Counted from the stretch's first letter, positions 13,111-26,381 are shown. The stretch is DNA of 64,000 nt from Xiphias gladius (GCF_016859285.1 NC_053402.1:1689003-1753002), one strand, 5' to 3'. A program made the numbers and translations. Notes: generated from the sequence alone by a model not told the origin.

Positions 13111-13549
13111 AGAAAACAGTTTATACAAGATTTATATCCACACTCGCATCACTGTACAAAACATAAAACCATTATGTCCCAGTCTCGGAAACAATCACTA
13201 ATTCCACCTACATATTAAAATAAAAGAATTTCATATCCAAACTCAATTTAAAAGCAGCAATTATAAAAAAAATTCAATACTTACACTATACTTTGCTATT
13301 CAGTAGCTCTCTGTGTAAACCGATGACTTATTTAGAAGAGAATATAATAAAAACATAATCATATCCCTTTCATTACCATATCCTTTTAGCTGTCGTATGC
13401 AATGTGAAGAAGTCACTCCCAATTTAACTTAGGCACTGGAGTACAGGTTGAAGGAACCTTGAAATAACGTTAATGAGAAAAAAAAAAAAAAAAAGGCAAA
13501 TCAATTTTGCCAAACCAAGTGGATGTATAAATTCACTGTTTTGTCAGAT

Positions 13550-16500
13550 TTAAATGACCAGCCTTGGTTCCAACAGGGAGTCCCACCTTTCTGTCACCTG
13601 GGGGAAGAAAGTAAAGACATTCCTTAAACTACGATTACACTAAGATGAAAACAAGACAAGTGTGGATATTACAATAAACAATACCGCAAACAGCACCAGA
13701 ATGCCTACAACTGAAACTTTCTGCATATGGTCCCATTTTTGTTAATCCCCCACCTTTCTCCTGTTTGGATGAGTAATTTAAAAGCGTGGATCACTGGGTG
13801 AATAAGATCACACAGAGTAGAGGAAAAGGGCTAAGACCTGGGCTAAAAGACAAGAAAAGCAGCCTACATACAACCTTCTTTTCATTTTCTAGATCAAAAT
13901 ACTGCCAAACCGCGCTGGTTTTACGAGATGTCGTCTGTCCCACTTTCCAGCTTGCTTGTTTACCACATCCAGGCACTAGTGCGGGGAGAGGGGGTGCTGT
14001 AGCCTCGGCTAGTGGCGGGCGGCTGCGTAACACCTTAGATGCAGCAGTTAACCCAGCTTCGAACATTAATAAAATATTAATAATTAGTTTAACCGACTGG
14101 TATTTCTGGTGCCGGCTAGCGAGGATAGCAATGTTGAATCGTTTAGTTGACTAACCACGCACGTCCCTACTGCTGATAGAACAAAATAAAAGATCAAGCT
14201 AAACTTACTTATTAATCCATTACGGGGCAAAGAACCATTTCGTGCCAGGTAGTTCTTAGCGCTAAGCTTCATGTTGGGTGGTTTTTGGCCTCAACATAAT
14301 CCATTACAATCACGGAACATACAACTTTTCAAGGTATTGTACCTTACTTAAAGCCCCTTAAAACCTGGTATCAAATGTTATGTACTTCATGACCAAATAA
14401 GAAACAATCCAAGATAAAATTTTGGGGGAAATATCATCCTTAGTTATTATTTATTAAAAGTTTAACACTAATCAACTCAGTTAATCTGCTTTATCGGGAC
14501 TGTATGGGTGTGATTTGATCAGATTTGACTAACAGTGGTATGACAATATAAGCAAACAACCAGTTTTAGCAACTATTTTCAGTGGAAAGTAGCTAAAGTA
14601 GCTTGAAAAGTCTCTACAATCTGCTACATGATGTCCCATGCTAAGGTTCATATGAGTTAGGTATTGACATAACTACCATATTTACATATATACAAATTTC
14701 TTTAAAAATTAAAATAAAAAAGATTAATGTAAAAAACGCAACTGACTCTAGCTAGCTTCATCATTAACTATTATCAGTTTTCAAGATGCTATCATCACAT
14801 CCATATGCATCTAAATCTACCTGTAATTTCAAAAACCTTTTTATGTAGGCTGTTGTCCATAGATTGCAGAAGCATTATGAATAGAGAGGATCCAAACACT
14901 GGAATAAACTCACCCTAGTAAACTGTGTATTTAAAAAAAAAAAAAAACGAAAAAAAAACCAAAACACCTTACATAGTCAAGTTAAATTTCACACAGAGGA
15001 GAAGCAGTTCCCTTGACAAACAATGGGGAACAGCAATTAGTTGTTAGGTAGCGCATTTACGAGCTAATTTCACGCCTCTGTCTGGCTGCTAATTGGTTGA
15101 CTGAATGTGCTGCCGTCTCCAACTCACACTGAACACAATCAATCCAGAGAGCCACAGCTACATGTGAGCACCTGCACTCAGAAATATTAGTGACTCTCCT
15201 CAGAAAGGAGTTATAGTCTGCCCAAAAAGTCTCTGGCTTGTCGCTAGTCGCTTTTTGTAAAAAAGTCTCTGATGGGGTCTTCAAAATCACCCTAATCTAG
15301 TGAGAAAATCACTTGATTGGCAACACTGTAAACCAACCAACCCCCAAACTGAAATTTTGATTCAAACGATGCTAAACTCAGATCGGTGCACAGAAATACA
15401 CTCACCAAGCACTTACTTAGGAAAACCGCATTAGTACTGGGTATTACCTCCCTCTGCTCTCAAACAGCCTCAATTATTTGTGGCCTGAATTCCACAAGAT
15501 GTTGGAAACTTTCCTTTGAGATTCTGGTCCACGGTAACATGATTGCATCACATCATTTCTGTAGATTTGTCAGCTGCACATTCATGCTGCCAATCTGTTC
15601 TACCACATCCCACACAAAGGTTTTCCATTGGATTCAGATCTGGTGACTGGGGAGGCCCCTGAAGTACAACATTGTCATGTTCGTGACACCAGTTTGAGAT
15701 TATTTTTGCTTTGTGTCATTAAGAGGCCGAAAGTATGCCAAGAAAAGTGCCCCCACCAGACCACCAGCAGCCTGGTCTGATGACACAAGGCATGTTGGGT
15801 CCATGGATTCATGCTGTTGACGCCAAATTCTGACCATTCCAACTGCGTGCTTCAGCAGATATCCAGATTCAGCAGACAAGGCTACATTTTTCCAGTCTTC
15901 AACTGTCCAGTTTTAGTGAGCCTGCCCACTGTAGCCTCAGATTTCTATTCTTGCCGGACAGGAGGGGAACCCGACGTGTTCTTCTGCTGTTATAGCCCAT
16001 CTGTCTCAAGGTTTGACATGTTGTGCATTCGGAGATGCTTTTCTGCTCACCACAGTGGTTATCTGAGTAACCATTCATAGCCTTTTTGTCACTGGAACAC
16101 CAGTCTGTCCATTCTCCTCTGACCTCTAACGGCAGCCACTCACTGGATTTTTATTGCTTTCGGCATCATTCTGAGTAAACTCTAGACTTTTGTTTGAGAA
16201 AATCCCAGGAGATAAGCAGCTTCAGAAATACTCAAATAGTTTGTCTGACACCAACAATCATGCCACAGTCAAAGTCACTGAGATCACATTTTTTCTGCAT
16301 TCTGTAAGTGACATCACAGTTTGCAACTGAGCCCTGCCTACTTCAAATCATTGAGAAAACGACAAAAACGACGCTAGTACAGTACAGACAGCTTTCATGT
16401 GACAAAACCAAAACTGCTCTAACTGCTCTGGCAGAAACTTTTATGTTCATGTAGGCCAAAAAATAGGTGTGAAAATAGGTTTTCAGGGACATTAAAGGAG

Positions 16501-19500
16501 CACTAATCAACATTATGATATCAACACTGGAACACATGACTGCATGTAATATGAAAAGGGTCGCTCATGGAGACACACCCAAAGAAGATTATCACCCACA
16601 TATGCAGATTTACTAAGTCTTTAAGCCTCTTTTAGTTCATTGTGTTGGTTTTCAGGCCCACAAACTCCCCCCTCAACAACCTTGTTTCCAGCTGTAGCAG
16701 ACAGCTGTTTTCAGTGAAAAAGCTCTGATAAACCCACTGTATGCTACCTTCCCAGTACCAAACAGCAGACAAACAAAGCTAGCAACCGGCTGGTGAGCAT
16801 AGTGGAGCACGTAGCAGCTAGAGCCAGTTATTTTTCTCAGGAATTATTGCAGGGCTAAAAAAAGAGTGAATACTGCATGACTCAAAAAGGATGCTAATGT
16901 TTCTCGATGTCTGCTCAATGAGAAAAGTGTTTGCTGGCAGTTGCTATAGCAACTTTTTAAGGTGATAATATATCGGATATTGCTGTCCCCTAGTGGCCCA
17001 AAATAAAAACAAAATCAATGAATGAAACTTTAAGTCATATCGAAATTAGATCATTCCTCATTTTGCTGGGGAATCAATTGGAACCTTCCCCAGTAGTCTT
17101 GGGGTTAACCCATTATAATAATTCCTGTTGTCGAGGTTATTAATAAAATAGTAGCCACAGTATATGCTAAGGCTTACCCAAGCACCTCTGGGCACAGCGT
17201 ACTCGACTCTCTCCGAGCCATCAGGATTCTGATAGACCAGGTCAAACTTCCCAGGCTCTACATGAGCTGAGAGAGATGCAAAAAGTTAGGAATAATCACA
17301 AATATGTCTAACCCATCGGAAAATATTGTACAATTTGATCTGTTTCTGCTGAGTAAATTACATTTTAAATTCCCTGACTTCTGCTCATAAAGTGTGCAAT
17401 TCCCTGACTTTTTCTTTAAGGAATTCTTCTACAACATCATGGGTAATGTATGAATTCCATGAGAAATTAGAAAGTTTTACCCACTAAAATAGAATAATCA
17501 CAATCCTGTATTTCTATTTTAATGCTCACAGTGGGTTTTTAAAAAAATCAATAACAGTGATTCCATCATTCTATTACTTTTGCTGGGTGGTGAGCTTTCA
17601 GACTCTTAAAAGAAATTTCTCTCCAGAAAGTTTTGGAAGGAAAACTAATCTTTAAAATGATGAGTCATTATTTATTTATTTATTTTTTATTTTTTTTAAA
17701 CTAGGCTTCTTAAAGTGTGATTAATAGTGTATGTGTCATGGGTGAAATGATCCCTACCTTGAGAGGCATTAAGTAGTTCCAGCTCAATCTGTTTGGTTGT
17801 TGGGTCAAAGCTCATAATCTTTCCCTCCTAAAACGTACAGTAACATGGTTGGCATTGCGATTCCAAAATAAATGAACAGTTCCTTAAGATGATCTCTCCA
17901 ACGTCCTTCCCAACAACTTTAGGACAATAGTCATTTTAGATTACTTCAGCAGAAATTATTACTCACCTTGTATTCTGATATCTCTGGCGTATAGTTCTCA
18001 GCTAGCTCCAGCAGCTGTGAACACACACAGACATAGGTATTATGTTAGGATATGAGCTTCACAACTAGACACAAGGTTCAGTCTCCTTCTTTGCAAAAGA
18101 ATGTACACTGAATGATTTAATACTACTGCTTTTCCCTTATTGGTGGCATATCTGTGCTCTGTGTCATGACGAAAGATTAATCATGAACATGGTCCATCAC
18201 TGCCTGCATTTATGTTAGATATGAAACAAGCAATTTAGCTTAAAACAATTGATTAAGAACTGGTCACACCTGAAAGTGACACAGCTCTCTCCCCTTTGGA
18301 CTCTCTGGCTCTCCATTCCCTCAAAGGTCAGCACTGTCAAGTGTGTTGCTGTTGGTCAATGGTGCAAATTAGTAGGTCAAAATTCACATAAATTGAACTT
18401 GACGTGAAAACTTTGAACTGATCTATTTCAGTTTCCCCAAGTGAAACCACTGATGATGGTGAGTCCACTGAGATGAACAGATTTTGCTGCATGATTTTGT
18501 CTTTTTAAATGCTGGTGTTACCGGATCTTAAGTCTGCATATTACTTTCTTATTAATCAATTGTTCATTTAGTCTATAAAACATTAGGAAAATGTGGAAAA
18601 TTTCCATCAAAATTTCTCAGAACCCAAGGTGACATCTTCACGTTGGAGAAACTCGAGTGAATGAATGTTCAACATTTTTGCTTGAAAAATTACCTAAACA
18701 AGCAATTGTGTTGCTGTCAATCAATATATCGTTTCAGGTTGTTTTTTCCCCAACAAAGAAAAACATCAGAAATCCCGAATTCCAGCAGCAGAATTTCAGA
18801 TCGCAGAATGGCGACAGAGCTTCCACACAAGTTGCTGACCTGCACATTGGGTGCAATTTAGGGTTCAGTGTTTTTGATCAAGGACACTTCGACAGGTGGG
18901 CAGGAGGAATTAGGGATCTAACTTCCAACCCAGATTTTAATGGACGAACCGCTCTACCACCAAAGCCATAGCCACCCCTGGTTTTTCATACTTTGCTTAA
19001 ACTTCTACAGCACATTTACAAGGTGGTTTCTGTGTATAATATTACAAATGTGAACGCAAAGCCAGACTTATTTGATCATTGTATATAGATAGGTTTCCAA
19101 GCACCATTATCAGTAAGATACACGTGCAGGCAGGGGCAGAAAAGGACCCAAACTGACTGCGAGATTGTGAGTAGATCGACATGAAAAGTTCTCTTTGCCT
19201 GAAAAAGTTAACATTGACGTCACTGCTGGAGACAACTCTTCTCATGTAAAAGAATAAAGTTTTGATGCTGAACTCTCAACGTTTCTTCTAGATTGGTAAG
19301 TAAACAGTTGATAAGGCCAATGTTGGCTATGTAGTGACAGCAAAAACTTACATATAGCACCTTTAAAGACAGTTTCTCCAGTGTTTTTTCCATATGCCCC
19401 TTTATGATTGAAAGCGGTGCCATTTCTGTTCAAAACTGAACCGTAGAACCAGGTCTACAAAGCTAAACAGGTTAGCACCAAGGCACAGTGACAAAAACAG

Positions 19501-22500
19501 AGCAGCTACACTGTAGCTAATAAGACGAGGGTTGGCTTACCTTAAAAGCAATCTTCTGCCCCACCTGTGGAGGGGCAGCTAGCAGGGGCATAGAGCTGTA
19601 ATCTTTTTTCGGGGCACTTTCTGCTCCATTCTACATTCAGAGACACATGCAGGAGGCCAAGAGATTATTAATTCCGATCGGTTTTCAGACAAAGTATTTC
19701 ATAACGCACAGGTTATACAGTGACCATGTGTACATGCAAACAACGAATGTAATTGTAGCGCAAATAAGATAATAATGTGACGGAGGCAAGATCTACGTAA
19801 ATACCATTCTCAGATTTCATTAATGTAATTCACTGTTGGTTAAGGCCCTCCCCCGGATAGTGCTTGTCCAATCATATCTTAGCAACCGTAACTTGGCAAA
19901 GCCTGTCAAGCTTTGAATTACTTCACAAGGAGAAGTGGTATACCTGAGGCTATAGTAGGACAGGGATTAAAGCCAAAAAAAAAAAAAAAAAAAAAAATCT
20001 TCTGATTTACATATGCTCACTGCTGCATGCTACTTTTGCGTTAGTCTAAGTAAAGTCAATAGAGTAAAAATACTCAGGGATTATGAATACTTCTAATAGA
20101 AATAGTTTGGAGGGTGTGTGTTTTTTTTTTTTTTTTTTTGGCCTTTCCAAAACCAAAAAGTATAAGGAATAGATTAGATAATATATTTTTTCTGCTGATA
20201 CATAAGCTGTAAATGTTAGCATGTCTGGCTAACTACCTCATTGACTATAGTAAAAACCTAAGCTAACATTACTTCCGAGACCAAGAAGCACTTCTTATTT
20301 CGTAAATTTGTGGGGCCCTGTTCACGGCTAGCTCATACACAGTGTATTATCTCACCACTGCATGGTTGACGCTGCAAGAGTAAAGTAAGGGTGAAGCATC
20401 TCAGCAGCTCTAACCTACTCTTCATTGGATGTGGGGAAGTTTATACTCTAGCAAACCCAGTCAACGTTACCTGAGACGGCATTACGTTACCCGAACACAT
20501 CAGATAGTCCTCTTCCCAAAAGCCTTTTCTCTTGTAATGTCGAAAATGAAAACATACCATTTGAAAATACAAATGAGTATATGAGCTAAGCAGGCTAACA
20601 GAGTTTTGTTAGAACAACAGTCTGATTTTACGTTTGCCCTTTTCATACTTATAATCCTAGGACTAATTACTCCACTAATACAAGAACAATGCTGTTTCTT
20701 TATTCCCATGTCTTCTACATGGATTATAAACTGGTGAGGATGTGGACATTTTGCCTGATAAATGTAGCTTTAGCCTATTTCATACACCATATCATATAAA
20801 CAGCCATCAAGTGCACACTTAAGACCCCTTTTACAGGGTTCTCCTTTTAATATATTAACATTAAAAAGTATGCCGTCGGTATAAAAAAAAAGAAGGTAAA
20901 TCTGGCACCATAGTCATTCTAAACTGCATAATTGCTTTGTGAGAACAGAAAGCTTCACAGGCGCAGCAACAGTGACTAAGTGGGGTTGTGCTTAGCAAAA
21001 AAAATCAATTAAAACATTTCTCAAGACCAGTATTAGTCTAATTTAACGACTATGATCCATCCATGCATAAATTTTTCTCCTATGGGAGACAGTAAAAGAA
21101 TCTTGGCCTTGAGGATAAAGTACAGTAGTTAAATACTGAACTAATTTGAAGTATTTAGGTCAAAGTTATAGTCACCTACAGTAACTACACTAATTTCTAG
21201 TCAGGACATCAGACATATACATGTATAGGTAGGTGCAGACGCATGCAGACATACCTGGAGGACCATGGACATGTTGGTCAGCGAATCGGTCTGGTAGCAC
21301 GGCTCCTTGGCTCCATTAAAGCTGAACTCAAAGCTGCCAGTGTGCCCCCTGATGACCCCTCTACCTTCACCCCTGCCCCTATCTCCAGGACCACCACGCC
21401 TGGTTCTTCCCCGGCTGCAGCCTCTCCAAGGTGACCGACTACTCACACCACGTCCTGGCTGCTGCATCGGTTGTCGGATAACCAGCTCGATTTCCTCCTC
21501 ACTGACTGAGTTACAAGGCTCCACAACTTTGTCATCGGGAGGCAGGGCTATGCTGGTAGCCTGTTTCTGTGCACAGTTTGTGCTCTGCAGAACAGAGGCC
21601 TGCTGAGATTTTGACTTATCGTCTATTCTACTTTTTGGAGATGTGGAGGTTAAAGTTTTGTTTTTGGGCGGGATTTTTACACTGGGGGCCTCATCAGAGG
21701 AATAGTCAGTTTCTGAAGAGGATGACGAGGTAGGGTGTGATTTTTTCTGAGTGGGTTTGGTGTCTAGTGGTGCCTTGGAAGCAGCACAGGTGGACAAGTG
21801 TGTTTTGGGTGCTGGTTTTAAGGCAGGAAGCTTTTTCGGAGCTTCATCTTCCTCGCTACTGCTGCTACTGGAATCTGAAGAGGAGACACTGTGTGTTTTT
21901 ATGTGTGCTGCTGGCGGCTTCTTGGTGCTTTTGACTGGCTGATCGACACCAGTTGGGGTTTTTTTGGTAGACACAGCTGGTTTAGGGATGGCAGCAGGGC
22001 CATTTTTCTCTGCCTTCTTCTTCTTCTTCTTCTTCTCTGTGTGCTTTCCTTGTGACTTCTTATTCTTCTCATCACCTGACGCCTGCTTGGCGCCCCCCCC
22101 CAGACTCTCCTCGCTCCTTTTTTTCCTCTTTTTTTGCTTACATTCCACGCTCACTCCATTTTCTCCCTGTCCGTCCTCCTCTGCGGGTCTCTGTCTCTTT
22201 CTGCAGTTTTTACTTGATGTATCTGGAGAGCTGATGTGCCCGTTCACCTGAGCCAGAGAGTCCACCTTCACCCTGGAAAACAGGGACACATCTTTAAAAA
22301 GACAAATCTAACATATTCCAAAATAATTTTCTGTCACCTTGCCCAGAGGCAGATGAGAATAAATCAATATCAGCGTTGAGCATCAAACTTCATTCTTGAC
22401 CTTGGAGGTCGACTCACTTGCTCTCTCTGGAGCTTTCTGAGCTTAAAGCAAGGCATCCAATCAAAATCAATTAATGTAAAGATAAAAAACACATCACTAC

Positions 22501-23088
22501 TTTCAAAAATACATTCTGTAAATGTATTATTTAAATCGTGAATGTGAACCCAAAACCATAAGCAGGAAAATAATTCACCAGATGAAAACTAGGATTTAGA
22601 AACAAGAAAAGTGAAACTTGCAACCAAAGCTGCAGTCATGTAATCCTTTATCCTTTAACTGTTGGATAAAAAAGCTGATTTCTATTCTCCGTCTACTCCT
22701 CCTTTGCCCTCAGTCCAGTGTAGACTGCTAAGTCCGACACTGACAAAAGCACATATTTAAGGAATGAGCCGGTGTTCAGACCATCATAACTACATTGATC
22801 ACAAGACAAGATGTGTCAGGATCTGTCTAATTCAGCACAGCAGCTGACGCTGACTGGTTGATCATGTATGTTTGCTATATAGTAATTATTTAGAGCAGCA
22901 CATTACAATGCCAATGAAAAAGGAAAACATGAGTGTTTAAAAAAGGGGAAGAAAGGCAAACTGCTTAAACTATCAGTCAGATGGGGATTTAAGAGGAAAA
23001 GCAGGATGAAGTTAATCTGATATTCACCGAGCACTACACTGTGAAGTGATATTGGCGTAGTGGCCACACTCAGTGTTGCAAGATCACA

Positions 23089-23144
<56 letters not shown>

Positions 23145-23617
23145 GAACAGGAATGATTGTAAAGCAATGAATACATGTTTCTCAGCATTGCGAAGGCACT
23201 CTAACTAGCACCTCTTTGTACGGTCAGAATTTGATCCATCCAGTTGGATAATATCTGGTAACAATTTAATGTACTGTGCCAGAGTTAGCTTCAAGCTCAT
23301 TTTCATCTGTGGCCCCTTGATATCGTTTCATTATTGTATTTTACTGGTGTGTCCTGGCAGAATTTGTAATTGATCATGTTACCAGAAACAAAAACAAAAA
23401 AAACAACTGAACTCTGAGTGTCGGAGACCCCGGGCAGAAATCCATCTTTCGCCTCCAACAACATCTTTTTGCTTGCTTTTTCTCTTGCTTCCGTCTGCCC
23501 TAGGGCTGAGGACCGAGACTCTTAAAGCTCTAAACCGGTCTTTGCCTGGAGGCCCCATTCATCTCCAGGTGCCCGTTAGAGTCGACTTGGGAACTGCTAC
23601 GCCACAGAAACACACAG

Positions 23618-23687
<70 letters not shown>

Positions 23688-23984
23688 ATCAACGTGTAGC
23701 CCAACAAATGTCAAGCAGTCAGAGCACGCGCACCTGACGCTGTCGTTGTCCCGCACCACAAAGATTCGCTCAGTGTGCGGCAGGTAGCAGTCTTCAATGA
23801 AGAGGTTCAGGATGCTCCTGGGGCTGAACTCGAACTTCTCTCTGATGGTGCTCTCCAGATCCGCCACCACGCGACAAGTATTCAAGTCCACGAGCAGCCA
23901 GCACATGCGACAGTCGATGGCGGCAGGCGGCGGATAGTCAAAGTATAGGCGCACGCGGATAAAGCTGTTGACGTTAGCGGCCAT
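13550..23984 (-). CDS. coil: coilin (Cajal body scaffold protein), complete CDS
   Basis: Coilin nucleates nuclear Cajal bodies and binds snRNP assembly factors such as SMN and Sm proteins. Seven coding exons: 23984-23734, 22272-21255, 19630-19541, 18014-17967, 17827-17758, 17257-17178 and 13597-13550 (stop TAA 13552-13550). Phases close to 534 codons plus stop; human coilin is somewhat longer (about 576 aa). Exon 1 encodes the N-terminal self-association domain ([19 protein letters not shown] and [10 protein letters not shown]). Exon 2 encodes a disordered Lys/Ser-rich linker with basic stretches (KKRKKR, poly-Lys) and acidic serine runs that look like casein-kinase targets, then an RG-rich box near residues 362-393. 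Exons 3-6 encode the C-terminal Tudor-like domain ([39 protein letters not shown]). The last exon gives only 15 residues ([15 protein letters not shown]). It is head-to-head with scpep1, as in human. Confidence 0.96.
13598..15364 (-). other. coil intron 6, 3' part
   Basis: Unrecognised intron DNA with A-rich runs near 14932-14960. It contains a GC-richer patch near 13970-14050, which gives chance ORFs on both strands. Confidence 0.4.
15389..16335 (-). mobile_element. Tc1-like element (family D), decayed, in coil intron 6
   Basis: Reads, in reverse, as a Tc1 transposase gene: CACAAGATGTTGGAAACTTT, GGATTCAGATCTGGTGACTG, TTTTTCCAGTCTTCAACTGT and GTCAAAGTCACTGAGATCAC are all family phrases. Several internal stretches are missing. 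The same family, in the opposite orientation, is at 40499-41040. Confidence 0.85.
16495..17036 (+). mobile_element. Small non-autonomous repeat (MITE-like), copy 1
   Basis: The non-coding block in coil intron 6 shares an ordered set of phrases with 30900-31480: GCTACCT..CCAGTACCAA/GCAGTAGACA-type text, GTGGAGCACGTAGCAGC and TCTCAGGA. The two copies are on the same strand and quite diverged. No ORF. Confidence 0.55.
18015..19540 (-). other. coil intron 3
   Basis: Unrecognised DNA apart from the dispersed-repeat copy at 18842-18976 and a piece near 19205-19370 that resembles the end of a small non-autonomous repeat (ends CATATAGCACCTTTAAAG). Confidence 0.4.
18842..18976 (+). repeat. Teleost dispersed repeat, copy 2
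   Basis: AAGGACACTTCGACAGGTGG through AGCCATAGCCACC aligns by eye with the copy at 9170-9352. Confidence 0.55.
19631..21254 (-). other. coil intron 2
   Basis: AT-rich with an A-run at 19975-19997 and a T-run near 20121-20139. No named element or RNA gene recognised. Confidence 0.45.
23090..23143. repeat. (CA)n microsatellite
   Basis: Alternating C-A tract of about 27 units inside coil intron 1. Confidence 0.95.
23621..23685. repeat. (CA)n microsatellite near the coil exon 1 donor
   Basis: About 32 CA units. The tract starts 48 bases downstream of the exon 1 splice donor (23733-23732) on the transcript strand, where it reads (UG)n. Confidence 0.95.
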
Positions 23985-24127
23985 GACGGGTAGCGCTCCG
24001 AATCGATAACAAGCACGCCGCCGGTGGTCCGCCAGGAAGTTGGAGGACAACACCTCCGGTCGGATTTTTAAGAATAAGAGCAGAGGCTATAAAGGCTAAG
24101 GGACGAAACGGTGGTGCTTGACAACCG

Positions 24128-24142
24128 CCGCTAGATGGCGTT
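24128..24142 (+). promoter_or_regulatory. CTCF-like motif beside the coil promoter
   Basis: CCGCTAGATGGCGTT matches the CTCF core CCASYAGRKGGCRSY at 13 of 15 positions. It lies about 145 bases upstream of the coil ATG (23984) in CpG-rich DNA. Its orientation faces the other CTCF-like site at 26293. Confidence 0.35.
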
Positions 24143-24199
24143 GCGGAAGCAGCACGGAACCCAGAGTCAGCTCGAACGAGCAAGAGAATGTTCAAGTGG

Positions 24200-26290
24200 A
24201 AAAAAAAAAGAAAACAACGTTCGGCTTTAACCACTTTATTCATTGATCCCAGGTGAAAATGCATCCTGTATGTAAGAAAGTGTGTGTCTTTGTGTATGAG
24301 TGGTCTAACAGCCTTCGGGATTACAGTGTTTCATGGGGCCGTAGCACTGGTGTCCCTTTAAACAATTCTGATTGTTGGATTGCTATTATAGTGTATAATT
24401 ATTAGGGTTTCTTGTATTTTCCTGAAAATTTGATATATTTGTATTTTTAATGATTTATTCTTAAAAAAAGAAACGTGATCAAAAAGATCTCTTCCCACAG
24501 TTGAAATGCTACTGAGACTGTCAGATCATGTGTAATTATTTGTAGATGGATGCTATTACTTTTCTTACTGATAACTGTTAAACTTCATATATAAACACGT
24601 CCATAGACATCCATTGTATTTATATTTCCGGACAGAACAGACTCCACTGATATTTCAGAATGCTCATTGTTACATATTGCTCCACTTTACCAACTTCACA
24701 TAAGCTCATTATGATGACATACAGTCTCTGAGTTACAATACTGCATACAAGTATATGGAAGCCCATTCACTCCCGTTGTATTTATAAGTTGGTACTGGTA
24801 CACACTACAAACCGTACTCAGATTTTACAGTAAAATGGTGACTATTGCACTGTGACTCATTACAATCGCATGTAGAGTGTACTAGTTACATACCATAATG
24901 TATTAAAGTCCAATTCCGGAAGATGTTTAAAGCTCCCATTCACTCCCATTGCACCCGTAGGTCAATGAATTTTCTCATGGTTATAAAGTCCAAAAATAAC
25001 ACCAATCACCAGCAATTTGTACAGCAAACACACACACACACACACACACACTTAGAAAATGCTTCTATAGTTCTGTTTTACTATACATTATTTTTGAACT
25101 GTAGTCATTTGTAACTTTCTCATTAAGTTCACTGAGGTTTGATAGAATTGACAGTTGCCCTCAGTCCAAAATGGCAGAGGCTAGCTCTGCTGCTGTGCAC
25201 TGATGTTGCAATAGAATGACCAATTAGCTTTCCCTTCTTACGTCCTTTGATAAGAGTGTTCAAATCTACTGGACTTACAGTTTCTCTCTTCAACCTATTT
25301 AACACACAAAAATCATGACGGACCCTTTCAATTATCGACAAATTAGGGACTGTCTTTCTATGGGTGCAGATAAGACATTTATTCGCCCTATGATCCTTTC
25401 CATTGTGTTCTTTTGTTTGTATTACAAGCTCAGAGCATTCGGGTGAAACAGTCGTTAAACCACTCAAGTCCTTGTACAGACAAACCTTGAACATTTTAGA
25501 TAAAAAAAATATCCTCATTGTATGATGCTGGAGAATCGTCATCTTCTGAGCTCAAATTTGTGTCTCGAGTATAAAATTTTAAATGGCTTGCTCCCTCCTC
25601 CATCATGTGACTTTGTTTACTTTTGTTCAGAGAACTCTATAAAATTCCTCATACTACATTTGGACAGACAGCACTCTGAAAGCCACAACTCAACAGAAAA
25701 GAGGTGCAGTTCTATTAGTAACTTTAAAGCCAAATTGAATAGTCTGCTAAAAGCTATCCAACTCTTTAACCACTGGCTCTTACTTGACTGATTTCACTTT
25801 GTATATAAATATCATTTTCTTTTGCCCATAACATACACTTTTTGCTGACATTGTGTGTTTTAATTGTGACCTGCTTGAAGCGCCCCCCAGCTGACAATAG
25901 GGGAGAGGCTGGGTACAACTTGGACAGGCTGCTAGGCCATCACAGGGCTGACATGAATAAGCCTTACAACCAGTGGAGTAGCAGTCACAGCTAATCTGTA
26001 TGGTGCCCTCCATTCTAACAGTCGTGGATGTATTAAGGAAAACATTAGGCTGTATTTGATATGGCTGCTATTCAATCTAATATTTGCAGTGCAAAAGGAT
26101 TTAAAAATGTGAGTTTTTTCCCATTTTTATAACATTTAAATTCTAATCTCTTGATGATCATAAAGATTTTAAACAAATCTCTTTCTTACAGTTATCTTAA
26201 AACGCTAGACTTTTGGCCTTTTATTGTGAAGGACAAGTGCTTTACAGGAAGTCATTGACCAGTGTCCTCTTTAAACTCAACTCACTCACA
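24200..26290. other. Intergenic DNA between coil and scpep1
   Basis: The divergent intergenic region is about 2.9 kb between start codons. It holds a non-LTR fragment (25125-25800), a short CA tract (25027-25050) and otherwise unrecognised AT-rich DNA. Confidence 0.5.
25125..25800 (+). mobile_element. Non-LTR retrotransposon fragment (ORF2 C-terminal region), broken
   Basis: Plus-strand reading gives broken LINE-like text such as YKILNGLLPPPSCDF, typical of the segment after the reverse transcriptase in fish LINEs. Stops and frameshifts are frequent. The exact clade is uncertain. Confidence 0.5.
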
Positions 26291-26292
26291 AC

Positions 26293-26307
26293 ACTGCCCT
26301 CTGTTGG
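26293..26307 (-). promoter_or_regulatory. CTCF-like motif upstream of scpep1
   Basis: Read on the minus strand this is CCAACAGAGGGCAGT, which matches the CTCF core CCASYAGRKGGCRSY at 14 of 15 positions. It lies about 560 bases before the scpep1 ATG and just left of an AT microsatellite. Confidence 0.4.
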
Positions 26308-26381
26308 GGTGGAGGTAGGACTTTCAGTTGATTCGTTACAAAATAAGAAAGTTTAGTACAATTATCTCTCTCGCTCTCTCT

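Larger units (their letters stand above)
22273..23733 (-). other. coil intron 1 with two CA/GT microsatellites
   Basis: Contains CA tracts at 23090-23143 and 23621-23685. In the coil transcript both read as UG repeats. The rest is unrecognised. Confidence 0.6.

Noticed and set aside
13786..14154. 122-residue plus-strand ORF in coil intron 6
   Set aside because: A GC-richer intron patch with an overlapping ORF on the other strand; no known domain.
18842..18976. Possible tRNA-derived sequence
   Set aside because: Only a loose GGATCTAAC..-type phrase; no cloverleaf or clear A and B boxes, so kept as a dispersed repeat.
23473..23787. ORF with a Thr-His run opposite coil exon 1
   Set aside because: Created by the CA microsatellite and antisense coil exon 1 sequence.
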